DNA of 64,000 nt from Melampsora larici-populina 98AG31 (Eukaryota; Basidiomycota; Pucciniomycetes; Pucciniales; Melampsoraceae): contig NW_006768799.1 of assembly GCF_000204055.1 (NCBI RefSeq), forward strand, positions 902,840 to 966,839. Direction: 5' to 3'. This document shows positions 1-11,299 of the stretch, one piece after another. The notes below the pieces were generated by a model. It made no database searches. It had not been told where the DNA came from and worked only from the letters and a program-made list of their open reading frames with translations. Position numbers and translations under genes: made by a program. Positions within the stretch are counted from its first letter, which is position 1. The number at the start of each line of letters is the position of its first letter.

Positions 1-1227
1 TTGCTACCAACACTATTTGCTGGGGTTGATGAAGGAGTCGTGGTTGAAATCGAAGATGAAGAAGCAGGACCGGCATGTCTGCGAGCTGAGCACAATCGCA
101 CAGCTTTGCCCACTCAAACCAAACAAGTTTCAGATCAAGCAATTATCATCAATCAGCGTCATTAAACTCACCTGAAGGACCTGGGGGAACATTATCATCC
201 TCCGAATCCACCAAAAGATCTCGCATACACTCGTCTTCCCCTGAAGATGAATGAGGTCTATCTTGTCGAGCAACATCCAGATCATATCGGGCTGAAGCTC
301 GAAGATCACGAGATGGTGTGACACCATCTCGCAACCATGGAAGCGGATCAGATCGATGATCCAATCCATTCAACGCCCTCGCAGCATGACACACTCCGTT
401 GAAGGAGGCTGCCAACCTGTCATTTGAGAGAACTCTTGTTGAGCGCCAGTTGACCATACTATCGTAGTCTGCAGCTGACCGCCAGGTCGGATGAGATAGG
501 TCGTGCCTGAACGTATGCGCCGGAAGCTGGCCAGGCCTATGGAGAGAGTCAAAGAAATGTTTGAGCCATCAACCCGCCAGGAGGCGTGATCGAAACACTC
601 ACGTGGGCTCGCTGGGCACCCACACGCCCCCCGTAGGTGGCTGCGTGTTGCGACCAGCGTGAAACAATGATTGGTTAGATGGTAGCTCTTCCTGCGCAAC
701 ACTTCTTTGAACGAAATAAACTTACCAATTGAGGAAGTGGAGCACAAGGTTTGGCACTGCCTTCTATATCTTGCACGGCAGAGACGGTTGAAGGCACGAC
801 AGGACAGCCGAGTTTCTGTGCAGATGTCCATGCCCAATTGATGTCAGAAAAAGCCCACCAAAATCTAAAGATCAAGTGTAACAAGACCGAATCGCAGCAA
901 ATCACTCACAGGGGAGAATGGCCTGGTTCCATTGCGTTCAAACTCGATAGAACCAAATGTCACGTTGTTTCCAAGACCAACTGAAGCGCCGCCATTTAAA
1001 CCAACATTGGGCGAGTTGATATGAGGCAAAGCAGGGGAATTGGCCCCTGAATGCGGACCGGCGTTACCAGACTGGTGGCATGTAGATATGAGCAATTAGG
1101 CGCAGAACTTTCATAAGATCACGCATAACCCATATCAAACAACATAACTCACCTGAACAGGCAAGGTGTTGGTCACGTTCAGGCCGGTCATGGGTGACCA
1201 ATTAGCTTGAGAGTTCGGGTTAGACAT
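1..1227 (-). CDS. Unrecognised Ser/Pro-rich protein, 5' part (cut by window edge)
   Basis: Five exons can be joined in frame on the minus strand: 1227-1153, 1071-910, 815-726, 526-172 and 85-1, each bounded by GT/AG with matching phases. The protein begins MSNPNSQANWSPMTGLNV and continues through Gly/Asn/Ser/Pro-rich sequence, a charged segment (HSSSGEDECMRDLLVDSEDD) and a Ser/Thr run (SSSSISTTTPSSTP) before leaving the window. I see no catalytic motif, signal peptide or membrane segment. The low-complexity Ser/Pro/acidic character would fit a regulatory or nuclear protein, but that is only a guess. The fourth exon is the least certain, because another frame is also open over part of it. The large intergenic space to 3926 probably holds its promoter. 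Confidence 0.45.
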
Positions 1228-3926
1228 TTTTAACTTTACTGAGAATACCATTTAAACCTTCAGTTATTCCTAATGCTTTGGAACGATGAAATGGAGAGCA
1301 GCAACCCACTGGAATGTAAATAAGATTTTTGTTGATAGCTACAGGCAAGGATGTGAGCTTTGAATTTTCCACCGAAATATTTAATCAAACCAGAGAAAAA
1401 ACACTAACCACACCGATATATATTTGAAAGTTTTCGAAATTTTCAGATAGCTACGGAGAAAGATGTAAGCTGAAAAAATCACCACAAAATCACCACCTCA
1501 ACCAGAAAAGAAACTAACCACACAGATACGGAATTCAAGATTCTGCTTGAGGGGAACTGATGTCAATTGGGCTCCATATATATACATATGTCCATTACCA
1601 CCCCCGTGACCTTTCACAGAAAGGGTTTTTCAAAAGCCATAGCTATTCGCTGTGAATGAAACTCACGAAGGTCATCCGGAGCAGCCAAATTACACGAAAG
1701 TGCAACAAAGATCAAGTTTGAGAGGTGAGATTCTCAAATGATAGACGAAAATGTCCTCAAATAGTAAGAAAATCAGGAGGCCCAAAAATGGACCTTCTCG
1801 ATTGCGTACTATGCAATGCGATGATTCTGAAGTAAGCCACAGAGCTTCATCAGACACTCATAACAAAAGATTGGAAAAATTCTTGCCTCACTGAAACTAA
1901 GTGAGGTACGACGAGAAGAATCCAAGTGAGTTGCTAATCCAATTATATATAGCGTCTCAAATGGTACAATAAGCCAAATCTGGTACTCAAATGAGAACAA
2001 TCGTGAAAAACGACTTGTTTTAGTACTACACAGACCACGGAATCCGCGCCTCGTCTCTAATCAATTCCTTCTCAATCACTTCGACCAACTTATCACTTCA
2101 CACCCAATACTCAATAAATAGATAGTAGCTCAAATTAAAATTAAAATTCTTGAGAAAACAATCAGTCAATCTTATAATCTACATAATCAAAAAGAGTAGC
2201 AGCTATTCGTAAAGTCTGTCGTCCTTTTTGTGAAATGGGTCAGTCGATTTTTCTTTTTGTCTTTACACTCACCTTTGAATCTTGATAAACCAAACCTAGA
2301 TCCGTTTCAAGTTTTGTAAACCAACTTAAACAGATCCAAAAAAAAAGAAACCACGCTTGAAGTTTTATATAGATATATATGTACTTTGAATGAAACTTGA
2401 AGAAAAACCTTAAAGTAAAGTGTATTGTATGTGATTATAGAAAGATTAAAGATGAAGAAAATTAAATGAAATCAAAGGTTTTTGGAAGTGGATTGGTAAA
2501 GCAGAAGGAAATGAAGAAGAAATGGTCAAGAAGAAGATCAAAACCATTTTGTTTGATTTTTTCATTCAAACGTTAATCTGGAGTAAGCATTTGATTTTGA
2601 TTTTGATTTTGATTTTGATTTCAGAATTCTTCTTCTTATGATGAACCAAGTGAAAAACCTGATCGATTTGAAAAAAATCCTACATATCACCAAGTCAGCC
2701 AGAGTCAAATCCAAAGCCAAATATAAAGTATATTGATCATCACTTGATTTGGTTGAGATCGACTATCACAGCATACTAAAGAAGGATAAACCATTGAAAA
2801 GATTTAAACTGCGCAAGAGGTTTAAAGATTCTCTCCATTGATAAAGTGAAATTCGAAATCCCAAACATTTCATTCCTATTTAAAGACCACAAGTTCAATC
2901 GCCCATTACTTAAAAAGACTTAGGAGAGAAACTAAACTCGGTTGAAATGGAAAACCATTTTATTAGAAAGAGTTTGAATGGACAAGTAAATCGTATTGAG
3001 GACAACCTTTGGAGGTTAGCCAAGAGGATGATCAGTTCCATAAGCTTTTTAAGAAATTGTAAACTTATTTACTTGTTTACCATCTTACTAAAACCATTAC
3101 TTTTCTGAACCATAAATAATTCTTCATAACAATAAGAATTTATTCGGTTCTGGAAAGTTTTCTTTTTTAATGATCATCAGAGGCTGAGCTAAAAATCCGG
3201 TGGAATGAAAACTCATGAAGTTTGCTTTTTAAATTCAAACTGAACTTGATTGGATTGGTTAGTTGAGCCTGTCTTCTTTAACAGATATGTGATTTATCAT
3301 TCGAATGGTTTGTAAATTGTACATTGTACCAAGAAGACCTGCGATCTGGGGTTTTTCAACTAAACTTAAATTGGTTTAAATCAAGTGTGTTGAGCAAATC
3401 TTTGTATCTTCAAAAATTAATTTCAATGTTTATAATCTTGTACGTTCCTGAAAATGTGTATAGAATTCAATCAGGTAAAAGATCTTGAGTGCTTAAACTT
3501 CATCAAAAAGTCAAAGTCTTACAAAGATAAAATTTAGAAACCCCATTCGAAAAGAAAAAAAGTTAATCGTTTGTATAGATGATATAGTAACAAAGAATCC
3601 AAAAATTATCAAAAGTCATACAAAGATATAAAGTAAAGAAGTAAAAAAACTACAAAGGTTACAGAAAAAGGTTTAACGAATTAAATCAAAATGATAAGAT
3701 GGAAAACAGATCGGTTTGAGAAAAGATAAGAAATGCAAAACAAAAACGATAGCAACAGAAGAAGAAAGAGAAACCGGTTTCAATACAAAAAAAAGTTTAA
3801 TGTTTTGTTTGCAGAAAGATTTATCTTTGAATTTAATATGAAAATAATTGATGAGCCTTCATAGAGATAAATAATAATAAATAAGTTCAAATGAATAAAT
3901 CAAAACCTAAACTGTTCATAACAACT
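1228..3926. other. AT-rich intergenic region, no gene seen
   Basis: About 2.7 kb of AT-rich sequence between the starts and ends of two minus-strand genes. Only short open frames occur, without splice support or recognisable protein. It contains a (TTTTGA)n microsatellite at 2591-2621 and many poly-A/poly-T tracts. The part next to 1227 is presumably the promoter and leader of the left-edge gene. Confidence 0.6.
2591..2621. repeat. (TTTTGA)n microsatellite
   Basis: Five near-perfect copies of the hexamer TTTTGA in a row within AT-rich intergenic sequence. Confidence 0.85.
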
Positions 3927-5081
3927 TCAATAATACTCAATTTCAAGCTAGCTCACAAAAAAAACCAAAGGAAAAGCAATAAAATCAACCTTTAGTAATC
4001 GTATTGACCATTCAATGAAAAAAAGGAAAGAAAAGAAAAGCAACTCACGAATAAGAAAGCGACCTTACGAGGATGTAAAAGGTTTAAACCTACTGGGTTC
4101 AATAAACTTTGATTAACTAATTCTAAGGTACGTGTGAACCTGATCATTTCCTTTCCAAAAAGAAAACAACACAATCTAAGTAAGTTTTTTGATGTTCTTT
4201 CCTTTGATGTTCTTTTCTTTAATGTTCTTTTCTTTGATTTTCTCTCTGATGATTTTTGATTTGATTTGGTTGGGAAGGCAAAGGAATGAAAATAATTGAC
4301 TTACTTTTTTGTAATGAGGAGTAATAATCAAAGGTAAAAGATACAAACTCAAAACCGAAAACGTATTATCTAAAATCGATTTATAAGGATCATAAGCCGA
4401 TGCTAAGATCCCATTCAAATCATTCAAAGTGTTTTGTAATTGAAGTGGAGTAATCTACCCAAACCCCAAAAAAGCAACCAAAAAAACCAAAAAAACCAAA
4501 AAAAAAAAAAAAAGGAGAGATGGTTTTTAGAAACTTAATTAAAAGGAACAAGAAAAACCACTTACTCTTCCTTCAAGTTCAGTAACCCATCCATCCCAAA
4601 ACTGAACTCGTCCACTAGTCGCACCTTTTGCAGAATAATCTCGTTCGATTCTTACAATTGCTCTTGGTTTGGTTTTGCCTATGATTCCTATGGGTGAGGT
4701 TCCAAAGATTTCAATCGGTTCTTGGTCTTCTTCTTCTTCGGCTTCTTGGGCTGGGTTTTCTTCGATTATGTCTTGCGGTTGGGGTTGGTGAGGGGTTTGG
4801 GTTTGGTGGGAATCGGTTGGGTTCATTGGGTTTGAGGATGGGTTGAGGGATGTGGTTGGGTTGTGTGAAGGAACTTGATGATTGGAATCTGATGATGATG
4901 ATGATGATGATAGATTAGATTGATGAAATGAAGAAGGATTGTTGAGTTTGATTGAAAGAGTTGAAGTCGATGGTTCATGGGATGGATCGATTTGTTTCAT
5001 TGAGATTGGATTTGTTGTGGTTGAAGTGTTTGTTGTTGAAGTTGATGGTGGGTTGGTTAGTTTTAGTTGAGGTAATCCCAT
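3927..5081 (-). CDS. ERF4: ERF4 / golgin-A7 family protein (Ras palmitoyltransferase subunit)
   Basis: Four exons: 5081-4566, 4454-4305, 4150-4049 and 3947-3927, summing to 789 nt (262 residues) with consistent phases. The N-terminal half is low-complexity (Thr/Asn/Ser/Pro, a poly-Ser run from a GAT-type trinucleotide repeat, then a Glu-rich stretch). From about residue 140 comes the conserved Erf4 domain: RAIVRIERDYS, then GRITPLQLQNTLNDLNG, a hydrophobic segment FSVLSLYLLPLIITP, and the closing motif GLNLLHPRKVAFLFLEIEYY. In yeast, Erf4 partners the DHHC enzyme Erf2 at the ER/Golgi to palmitoylate Ras; human GOLGA7 does the same with ZDHHC9. The final exon is only 21 nt, but it restores the family ending LFLEIE. 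Family assignment is firm; the specific Ras role is inferred from orthologues. Confidence 0.88.
4189..4240 (-). repeat. Short tandem repeat in an ERF4 intron
   Basis: About three copies of a 15-16-nt unit resembling TTTGATGTTCTTTTC lie inside intron 2 of the ERF4 gene. On the minus strand they give an open frame reading KEKNIKEKNIKG, which is not coding because the exon ends upstream at a good GTAAGT donor. Confidence 0.7.
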
Positions 5082-5614
5082 CTTGTTGAGAAGTCGAGAA
5101 CTCTGAGTGGATTTGATAGAAAACTTTAAACTTTAATCTTTATGATTGGTGGGAAGAAGTTTGAGGCTGAAAATTCAGAGTTTGGGTTTAATTACTGGGG
5201 TTTCTGCTGTTTAAATGTAGTTTAGTTTAATCCAGTCTGACTATCTCTCTCAAAACTCATTATCAAGATTATTAAAATCCATGTCTTCACTCAAGAATTC
5301 GATAAATCAAGCTACAAACTACACAATCACTATCTTTCAATGAAGTCCATTCTCCTGGAGAATAACAAGTATGTATACACATCAAATTGATATCCTTCAC
5401 CAACCTAACTAGTCTCATCAAGATAAAAGACTTCAAACCCATGACCAACATTTCCCAAACTTAATTCATCATTACAAACTAACCCAAACCAAAAAAACCA
5501 TAAAAACAATAAATACAATCATAAAAAAATCAAACGATTTCTTAACCCATTCTTGGTTCTGTTTCTTCATACCCAAAAAGACAAAAAAAATACAAGATTT
5601 GTTTAAGAAATGGG
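5082..5614. other. Intergenic, ERF4 5' flank / SLX9 3' flank
   Basis: About 530 bp of AT-rich sequence between two minus-strand genes. It must hold the ERF4 promoter and leader and the SLX9 3' end. No open frame or repeat of note. Confidence 0.6.
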
Positions 5615-6514
5615 TTATGAGTTAAATGTATTTTTAATATGAGTTCTTAGAGCTGAAAACCCATCTAATTTGAACTCTGGATGACTCAAGATCTTCGGAA
5701 GTCTTGATGATTCTTCATGCCTATCAAAAAAAATCACAAGTCATTGAGAATGAACCGAACCGAACCGGAAAAGAAAATGGTGCAAGAACAGTGACTTACA
5801 AAAGATTAGCTCTTTGGTTTAGATTAGGAGATTTTTTAGATTTAGGTTTGGTTGATGATGATTTGTTTTGGTTTGATGGTTTGGTACTACTGCAAATAGT
5901 AGGTTCGATATATGTATTTAATTCATTTAAGGCTGTTTTTACTGATTCTAGGTTTCCGATTTTTCCAATTTCTTTGGATTTCTTTTTGATTCGCTTTTGG
6001 TGGGATTTTGAATACGGTTTTGGTACTAAAAAACAAAAAATCAAAGAAAAAAATCAGTAGGATATTGGATGGGGGTTTTGGAGGGGGTGACTTTTACCTT
6101 GTCGGATCTCTTGGATTCTTTTTTGTCTTTTTTCATCTAGTGGTAAAACGGTTCTATCTTTTGTTGGTTTAGGATTATTAAATTCTTTTAAAATCGTATT
6201 CGCCTTTATCAAAAAATCAAAAAATTAGAAATGAGTTTGATACATTGGTTGAAAATCTAGTGAACAGAAACCGGTTTCTTTTGTTTTGGTTTAACTCACA
6301 GATAAATTTTCAAATTCTTTAATATCTTTTAAGGTTTCACAATGTGTTTCTGGGGTTGAGAATTGTCTATTAATGATTGAAGTTGATGGTTTAGTTGAAG
6401 TCGAAGATAACCGATTAGCGTGTTTTGATCTCATCACTTTTGGCTTCAAGAAATTCACAATCAGTTTATGAAGTTTTACTAAAAAAATATAATCAATTTT
6501 ATTTTGCTTACCAT
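5615..6514 (-). CDS. SLX9: SLX9-like ribosome biogenesis protein
   Basis: Five coding exons: 6514-6512 (only the ATG), 6443-6300, 6203-6098, 6025-5800 and 5720-5615, totalling 585 nt (194 residues) with all phases matching. The protein starts MPKVMRSKHANRLSS, has a basic central motif KPYSKSHQKRIKKKSKE followed by SVKTALNELN, then a polar Ser/Lys linker, and ends with PKILSHPEFKLDGFSALRTH and a short tail. That order (MPK start, basic S/K-S..RR.K+.K block, C-terminal F+..F.A+R.H motif) is what Slx9/FAM207 proteins show. Slx9 binds pre-40S particles and helps their maturation and export with Rrp12. The start was chosen because ATG sits directly before a GTAAGC donor and splicing gives the family's MPK N-terminus; the alternative is the in-frame ATG at 6434. 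Confidence 0.75.
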
Positions 6515-7362
6515 CTTGGATGAATTGATTGGGTTTGAGTCGCAAGTGATGATGATGAACTCTTTTCGTGTTGGATGCGTTTGATAATTTTCACTTCACA
6601 CTTTTTTGGCTTGAGTTTACGATTTCAGGTTGCATATATGTCACGCACTGGGACATGTAGAATCGGGTCGGGCAGTGTGACATTTCAAAGAGCACTTTTC
6701 CAGTGTGGCATGCCGCATGGGTTTTTTCATGGTCATCATGGAATCATACACAAGTATACTATAGCTCAGCAGCTCAGCATTTGGAACCAGAACAGATTAG
6801 AATTAGATACATTATCTTTCATGAGCTTGATTAGCTATTAGACTTGATCATGATCCGAATAACAACCTTAGAGTGAATGAACGTATTCCAATAGCTTGCA
6901 AGAATAGATAATTCTTCTAAACCTCATTCATTATCATATCACGACGTAAGCACTCACATCCTGATGTTCTCTAGCTAAAGTCTCTGAACCCATAAAGATT
7001 CTCGTCTCGCTCGGGTTTAAAATCTATTGCTGAAACCCCAGTTCACCTCATCATCATGCGCGTCATCGAGATGCAGATACATAAAGATAGTTTACATAAT
7101 CATTTGCGGAAGTATCGTCATTGGAGTGTCTCATTAGGTGTAATGGAAATGGATCGTTATTTCGAATGAAGATCAGGAGGAGGAAAGCATGTTCTCCATC
7201 CGGTTGCTGCGATTTTTGGTTACTATATGTATACCGAGTTGGTTGGACTTCAACTATAACTTGATTTACGCATAAATATTTTACATCCGATTTTTTTATA
7301 CCTTCATTTTTAGAAACGTTTTTTTTAAAGTTGACCAACTATTTATCAAGATTTATTTGATC
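6515..7362. other. Intergenic, nothing recognised
   Basis: About 850 bp between the SLX9 start and the first secreted-protein gene, which are divergent, so promoters for both should lie here. Small open frames occur on both strands, but none has splice support or a recognisable product. Confidence 0.55.
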
Positions 7363-8983
7363 ATGATGAGGAATTCTTTCAAGTTAAAGTTGAGAAACAT
7401 GTTTCTTTTATGGACCATCATCAATATGAATTTTTGGGTCAAAGGAGCACCTGCTTTGACAAAAGTTGGAAACCATATTACTGAAGAAACCAAGATTGTT
7501 AAAGATCCTGATCATACGGATAACCGTACGTATATTCAACTTATTCTCAACATGTCTGTTTATCAACATCAACTTATCTCTTGTATATCTCGTGACTAAA
7601 ACAGTGCTTAAGCATGTTCAACTTCAATCAGCCAATGCGGTAAATAGGATCGAAGATGGTAAAATCTTTCACATACTTTTTCTTCGTATAATATCTTAAA
7701 TCGGGTTTTTTTGAATCTTCATAGGTACAAACCTTGGACGTTCTACGGATCTTGGTAATGTAAGAGCAAGTTCTGAAGACCCAAAAGTTGTGGATAATTC
7801 TCAAACGAATGGAATGGAAATGAAAGATCGGTTAATGGAATCCTTTTCAGATAAAGAAGAAATTATGGATTTAAAATATTTGAGGGTCATTGATCTAGAT
7901 CCGATTTTTAAATCTCATAAACTTTTTGATTGGAATGTGAAATTTCTCAAACCATCACAACTCAAGTACCTTTCAACTGATGAGACGATCAGATACGTAG
8001 CAGAAAGAGATACGATTTTATCAAAGGAGGTGATGAAGTTGTATAAGATTGGAAAAGAATACGAACGAGCTGAAGAAAATGCATTCGGCTTGGCTATAGA
8101 TGGTAAGGATGGTGAGGGGGTAGTGAAGGGAATGGAACGGGATTTGTTGGAGCGTGGAAGGTCTGGAAAAGATGCTAAGATGGTTTCTAGGATCACTTGG
8201 ATTTATTCCAAGTTGAAAACAAACCCGTCAACTGGTTTAGAACAAGCTGTTCAAAAACTTCAGGAGGCTCGAAAGTCTTACCTTGAAGTTTATCGCCATA
8301 CCGTTCATCATATCATTAACTCTGTTTTATGGGACCGATTCACATCGGGAGAAATCTTGAAGCTTACCGATAAGCAGTATGTGAGAAAGGCAGCATTATA
8401 TGACAAAGATACAAATAAAAATCATGGCCAATGGTTGAAGAATGAAAAAAGTTTACGTGAACTAGTCAAAAGCACTCGATCAAAATTGTCGCCTACATTT
8501 ATTCGAGATGGTGAACAGATACTCAAGAGTAAGATAGATGAGACATACTCAAAATTGATAAAAGAATTAAAACTTAAAGGAAAAGAGATTGATGAGATAA
8601 GTATACAGGATCTTGCTGAGAGGGAAATTATTAAAAAAGAAGCAAAGGGTTCAGAGTATCAAGAGTTTCATCACGTTGGTATTAGGGAGATTGAGAGATT
8701 GGAAAAAATCACTGAGAAATTCAAGAGATTGGCTTTGAGAAGTGCTGATAAGTTTTATAAAGGTCTTGGGGTTTTGAAATCGTCAGGTAAGAATTGATTG
8801 CTTTTTGATCAAGAATTGTTTTTTTACGAAAGATTATGTACTAATTTTAACCTTTGAATGAATCAAATTCTTGAAGAGTTGAAATACAAAGCTTGGTCAT
8901 TTAGAAAGTTTTTTAAAGGATGGAGATATAAGGGTTGGACATTGACAAACTTCTTTAAAAGGTTGTTTCCTTGGTTTTTTTAG
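7363..8983 (+). CDS. Secreted protein, tandem paralogue A (candidate effector)
   Basis: Four exons: 7363-7525, 7605-7658, 7725-8786 and 8877-8983, totalling 1386 nt (461 residues). The N-terminus has a signal-peptide layout: basic n-region (RNSFKLKLRN), hydrophobic core (MFLLWTIINMNFWV) and a likely cleavage after KGA. The mature part is charged and predicted mostly helical, with blocks shared with the gene at 11808: YVAERD, a YERAEENAF-type block, KAALYDKD...GQWL and LRSADKFYK. No known domain recognised. The last exon encodes an aromatic/basic tail (KAWSFRKFFKGW...FFKRLFPWFF). Exon number, phases and the length of exon 1 (163 nt) are identical in both paralogues, which strongly supports the model. 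A second in-frame ATG directly follows the first. A secreted, rust-specific role is inferred. Confidence 0.82.
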
Positions 8984-9561
8984 AGTCACTTTTTGCAATG
9001 CACCTTACCGTAGATGTACACGATGAAATGGTGAACAGTCAGTGTTCAAAGGGGATGTGAACACCATCGAGTCACTTAAAGCTACAATGGATAACATTGA
9101 TCTTTGCAGTACTGCTTGCAATTGTCCTCTTTTCTTTAGTCTGCTGGCCAAAGTACTGGTCAATGTGGTAGGGAAAAGATTAGAATGGTTCCTTTATATC
9201 TGAACCGTACATCATAGCCTTCTAGATGCCTACTTCTGGACTCTCTGTCTTGTTAGGGCCATCCGGGCTCAATACTTCTTTGACACTTTGACACTCTGCC
9301 ACCCCGCGCAGGCGCAGCTTTGACTCAATTCCAGAGTGCAAAGTAGGTGCCTCTTTGATGAGACGACAAGACGTATCTATCAGTGAAACGCCAACTCGCG
9401 TCGTGCGCAATCGAAGAGATTGTTTACATCTGTCCAAGCGACATCGCTGGTTTTTCTCATCAGCTGTAGCGACGATGAATGGCAAGTTTCAATGAAGGTG
9501 ACGAGGAAAATGAGAATTTAGTTCACCCCTTTGGCTGCGAATCCGATCGGCTGCCAACTTG
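8984..9561. other. Intergenic between paralogue A and the Tc1 element
   Basis: About 580 bp without a supportable gene. An open frame on the minus strand around 9222-9485 lacks any recognisable feature. Confidence 0.5.
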
Positions 9562-9601
9562 TACAGTCAGTGACAAAAAGTTTACGTACCTCGACTACAT
9601 A

Positions 9602-10211
9602 TGTAATAGTTAAGCTTAACTAAGCCCCTCACGAGCGCGTTCGCCGCGCCCTCGAAGAGGGGCTTACATCGGACTCGCGATTTCTGGCGTGTGAGCTCCA
9701 AGAATTATGTCTTCTTATGTTGTTTTCTTCACGTCTCCGCTTCACCTCACCGTAGAAAATGCAATACTTCGAGTATGTCCTTCTTCATGAAATGGTACAC
9801 AACCTCATATGAGTTTCATGAGCAAAAGACAGACCTGCACAGCTTGAGCAATGTGTTAAAAGCACCAAAAATGGCCCTTAGGTCCTCTTGTAAATGGCCT
9901 AAGACCACCTAAAACACCACGTATGAAATTTCAAAGCACCAAATCCCTAATGTTACATCACAAATTCAGAGCCCTTCTTTTCAGTTTACGGCAATGTGTT
10001 TGATACCAAAATATGTACCATATCCTAAAGAAAGATATACCAGAAGCTTTGCATTTTCTACGGTGAGGTGAAGCGGAGAAGTAAGAAAAACAACATAAGG
10101 GGACTTAATTCTTGGAGCTCACACGCCAGAAATTGCGAGTCCGATGTAAGCCCCTCTTCGAGGGCGCGGCGAACGCGCTCGTGAGGGGCTTAGTTAAGCT
10201 TATGTAATAGT
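9602..10211. mobile_element. Mutator-type MITE (foldback) nested in the Tc1 element
   Basis: A 592-bp non-coding element (9611-10202) with about 154-bp terminal inverted repeats, starting TAAGCTTAACTAAGCCCC at the left and ending with its exact complement. It is flanked by a perfect 9-bp direct repeat, TGTAATAGT (9602-9610 and 10203-10211). Long inverted repeats plus a 9-bp target duplication are the hallmark of Mutator-like elements. The arms contain a CpG-rich hairpin (9629-9665 region). No transposase inside, so it would need one in trans. It inserted after the Tc1 element, since it splits the Tc1 terminal repeat from its gene. Confidence 0.9.
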
Positions 10212-10279
10212 GCAGTGAGGTCTATGAGTGTTTTTGTCCTCGAGCATCTTCTCTATACCAACCCCAAACCTCTTAGAAA

Positions 10280-11299
10280 ATGAAGACCTGCACCCTTTCT
10301 CCCACCCAAAAGGCTTCCATCGTTTACATGCACCAAATTGGCATTCCTGGCACTCAAATTGCTAAAAAACTAGGCCATCCCAAGTCTACTGTCTACACGG
10401 TCATCTACAATGACCGTAAAAAACGCGTATCAACAACCTCAAAAACACTCGGAAGACCGAAGAAATTCTCAGAACGTGATCAGCGAACTTTGAAGCGAAT
10501 TTTAAAAAAAAACCGACGCGCTTCAGCTGCCTGGATCGCTAGCAAACTACCAATTAAAGCAAGTCTTCAAACGATCCGATCAGAAATTCGAAGACTTGGG
10601 TTTAACTCTCGAGTGGCAGTAGTCAAGCCTTATCTCAAGAGCCAACACATTCTAAGGCGTCTTCAGTTTGCTAAACAGTACAAATATTGGACTTACAATG
10701 ATTGGAAGAAGGTCATATGGACCAATGAGTCGTCTTTTGAAATAGGAAAGCCTGCAAAGAAGGTTCGGGTGTGGCGTAAGCCCGGTGAAAAATACAACCA
10801 AGATTGTTTAGCACCAAGTTTCAAGAGTGGACGAACTTCGGTAATGATCTGGGGCGCATTCACAGCCGAAATTTGCTTGCCAATGACCATAATGCCCCCA
10901 GGACGTCGATCTGGACCCGATTTTGTCGATTTGATCTATCGACGCATCATCGAACCATTTATCAGCTCACCTAATTGTCCACGCGATCTTATCTTGATGG
11001 AGGATGGAGCCCCGGTACACACAAGTAAAGTGGCAAAAGAATGGAGAGATCAACATTCAATTACAAAGTTAAATTGGCCAGCAAACAGTCCAGACTTGAA
11101 CCCAATTGAGAACCTCTGGAACATAATGAAAAGGAATGTTTCTGAAAAACATCAGCCTCGCACACCTCAAGAAATGCGTGAAGCCCTGTTTACCGAGTGG
11201 AAAGCAATCCCTCAGAGCAAGCTTCAAGCTTTGGTTGAATCCATGCCTGATCGGATCAAGGCTGTGATCAAGGCAAAGGGTAGACACACTCGCTGGTAA
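10280..11299 (+). CDS. Tc1-type transposase, first catalytic Asp replaced by Asn
   Basis: A single open frame of 339 residues. The N-terminal part (about 1-110) contains helix-turn-helix paired-like DNA-binding segments (SPTQKASIVYMHQIG; GHPKSTVYTVI). The catalytic domain shows the fungal Tc1 pattern: KKVIWTNESSFEIG (145-154), LMEDGAPVHTSK (D242) and WPANSPDLNPIENLW (E277), giving DD34E spacing for the last pair. The first acidic residue, normally Asp in the WTDE motif, is Asn149 (codon AAT). This would be expected to abolish the metal-dependent cut-and-paste chemistry although the frame is otherwise complete. Confidence 0.93.
   Translation: MKTCTLSPTQKASIVYMHQIGIPGTQIAKKLGHPKSTVYTVIYNDRKKRVSTTSKTLGRPKKFSERDQRTLKRILKKNRRASAAWIASKLPIKASLQTIRSEIRRLGFNSRVAVVKPYLKSQHILRRLQFAKQYKYWTYNDWKKVIWTNESSFEIGKPAKKVRVWRKPGEKYNQDCLAPSFKSGRTSVMIWGAFTAEICLPMTIMPPGRRSGPDFVDLIYRRIIEPFISSPNCPRDLILMEDGAPVHTSKVAKEWRDQHSITKLNWPANSPDLNPIENLWNIMKRNVSEKHQPRTPQEMREALFTEWKAIPQSKLQALVESMPDRIKAVIKAKGRHTRW

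Noticed and set aside
8787..8797. Stop codon just after LKSSGKN as the end of secreted paralogue A (and a similar read-through end at 13294 in paralogue B)
   Set aside because: Both paralogues have a GTAAG donor at the same place and an in-frame final exon with mutually alignable sequence (KAWSFRKFF / KPWSLKDYL), so the spliced ends are preferred.
9691..9912. Open frame inside the Mutator MITE
   Set aside because: It lies across the terminal repeat arm of a non-coding foldback element and has no recognisable motif.
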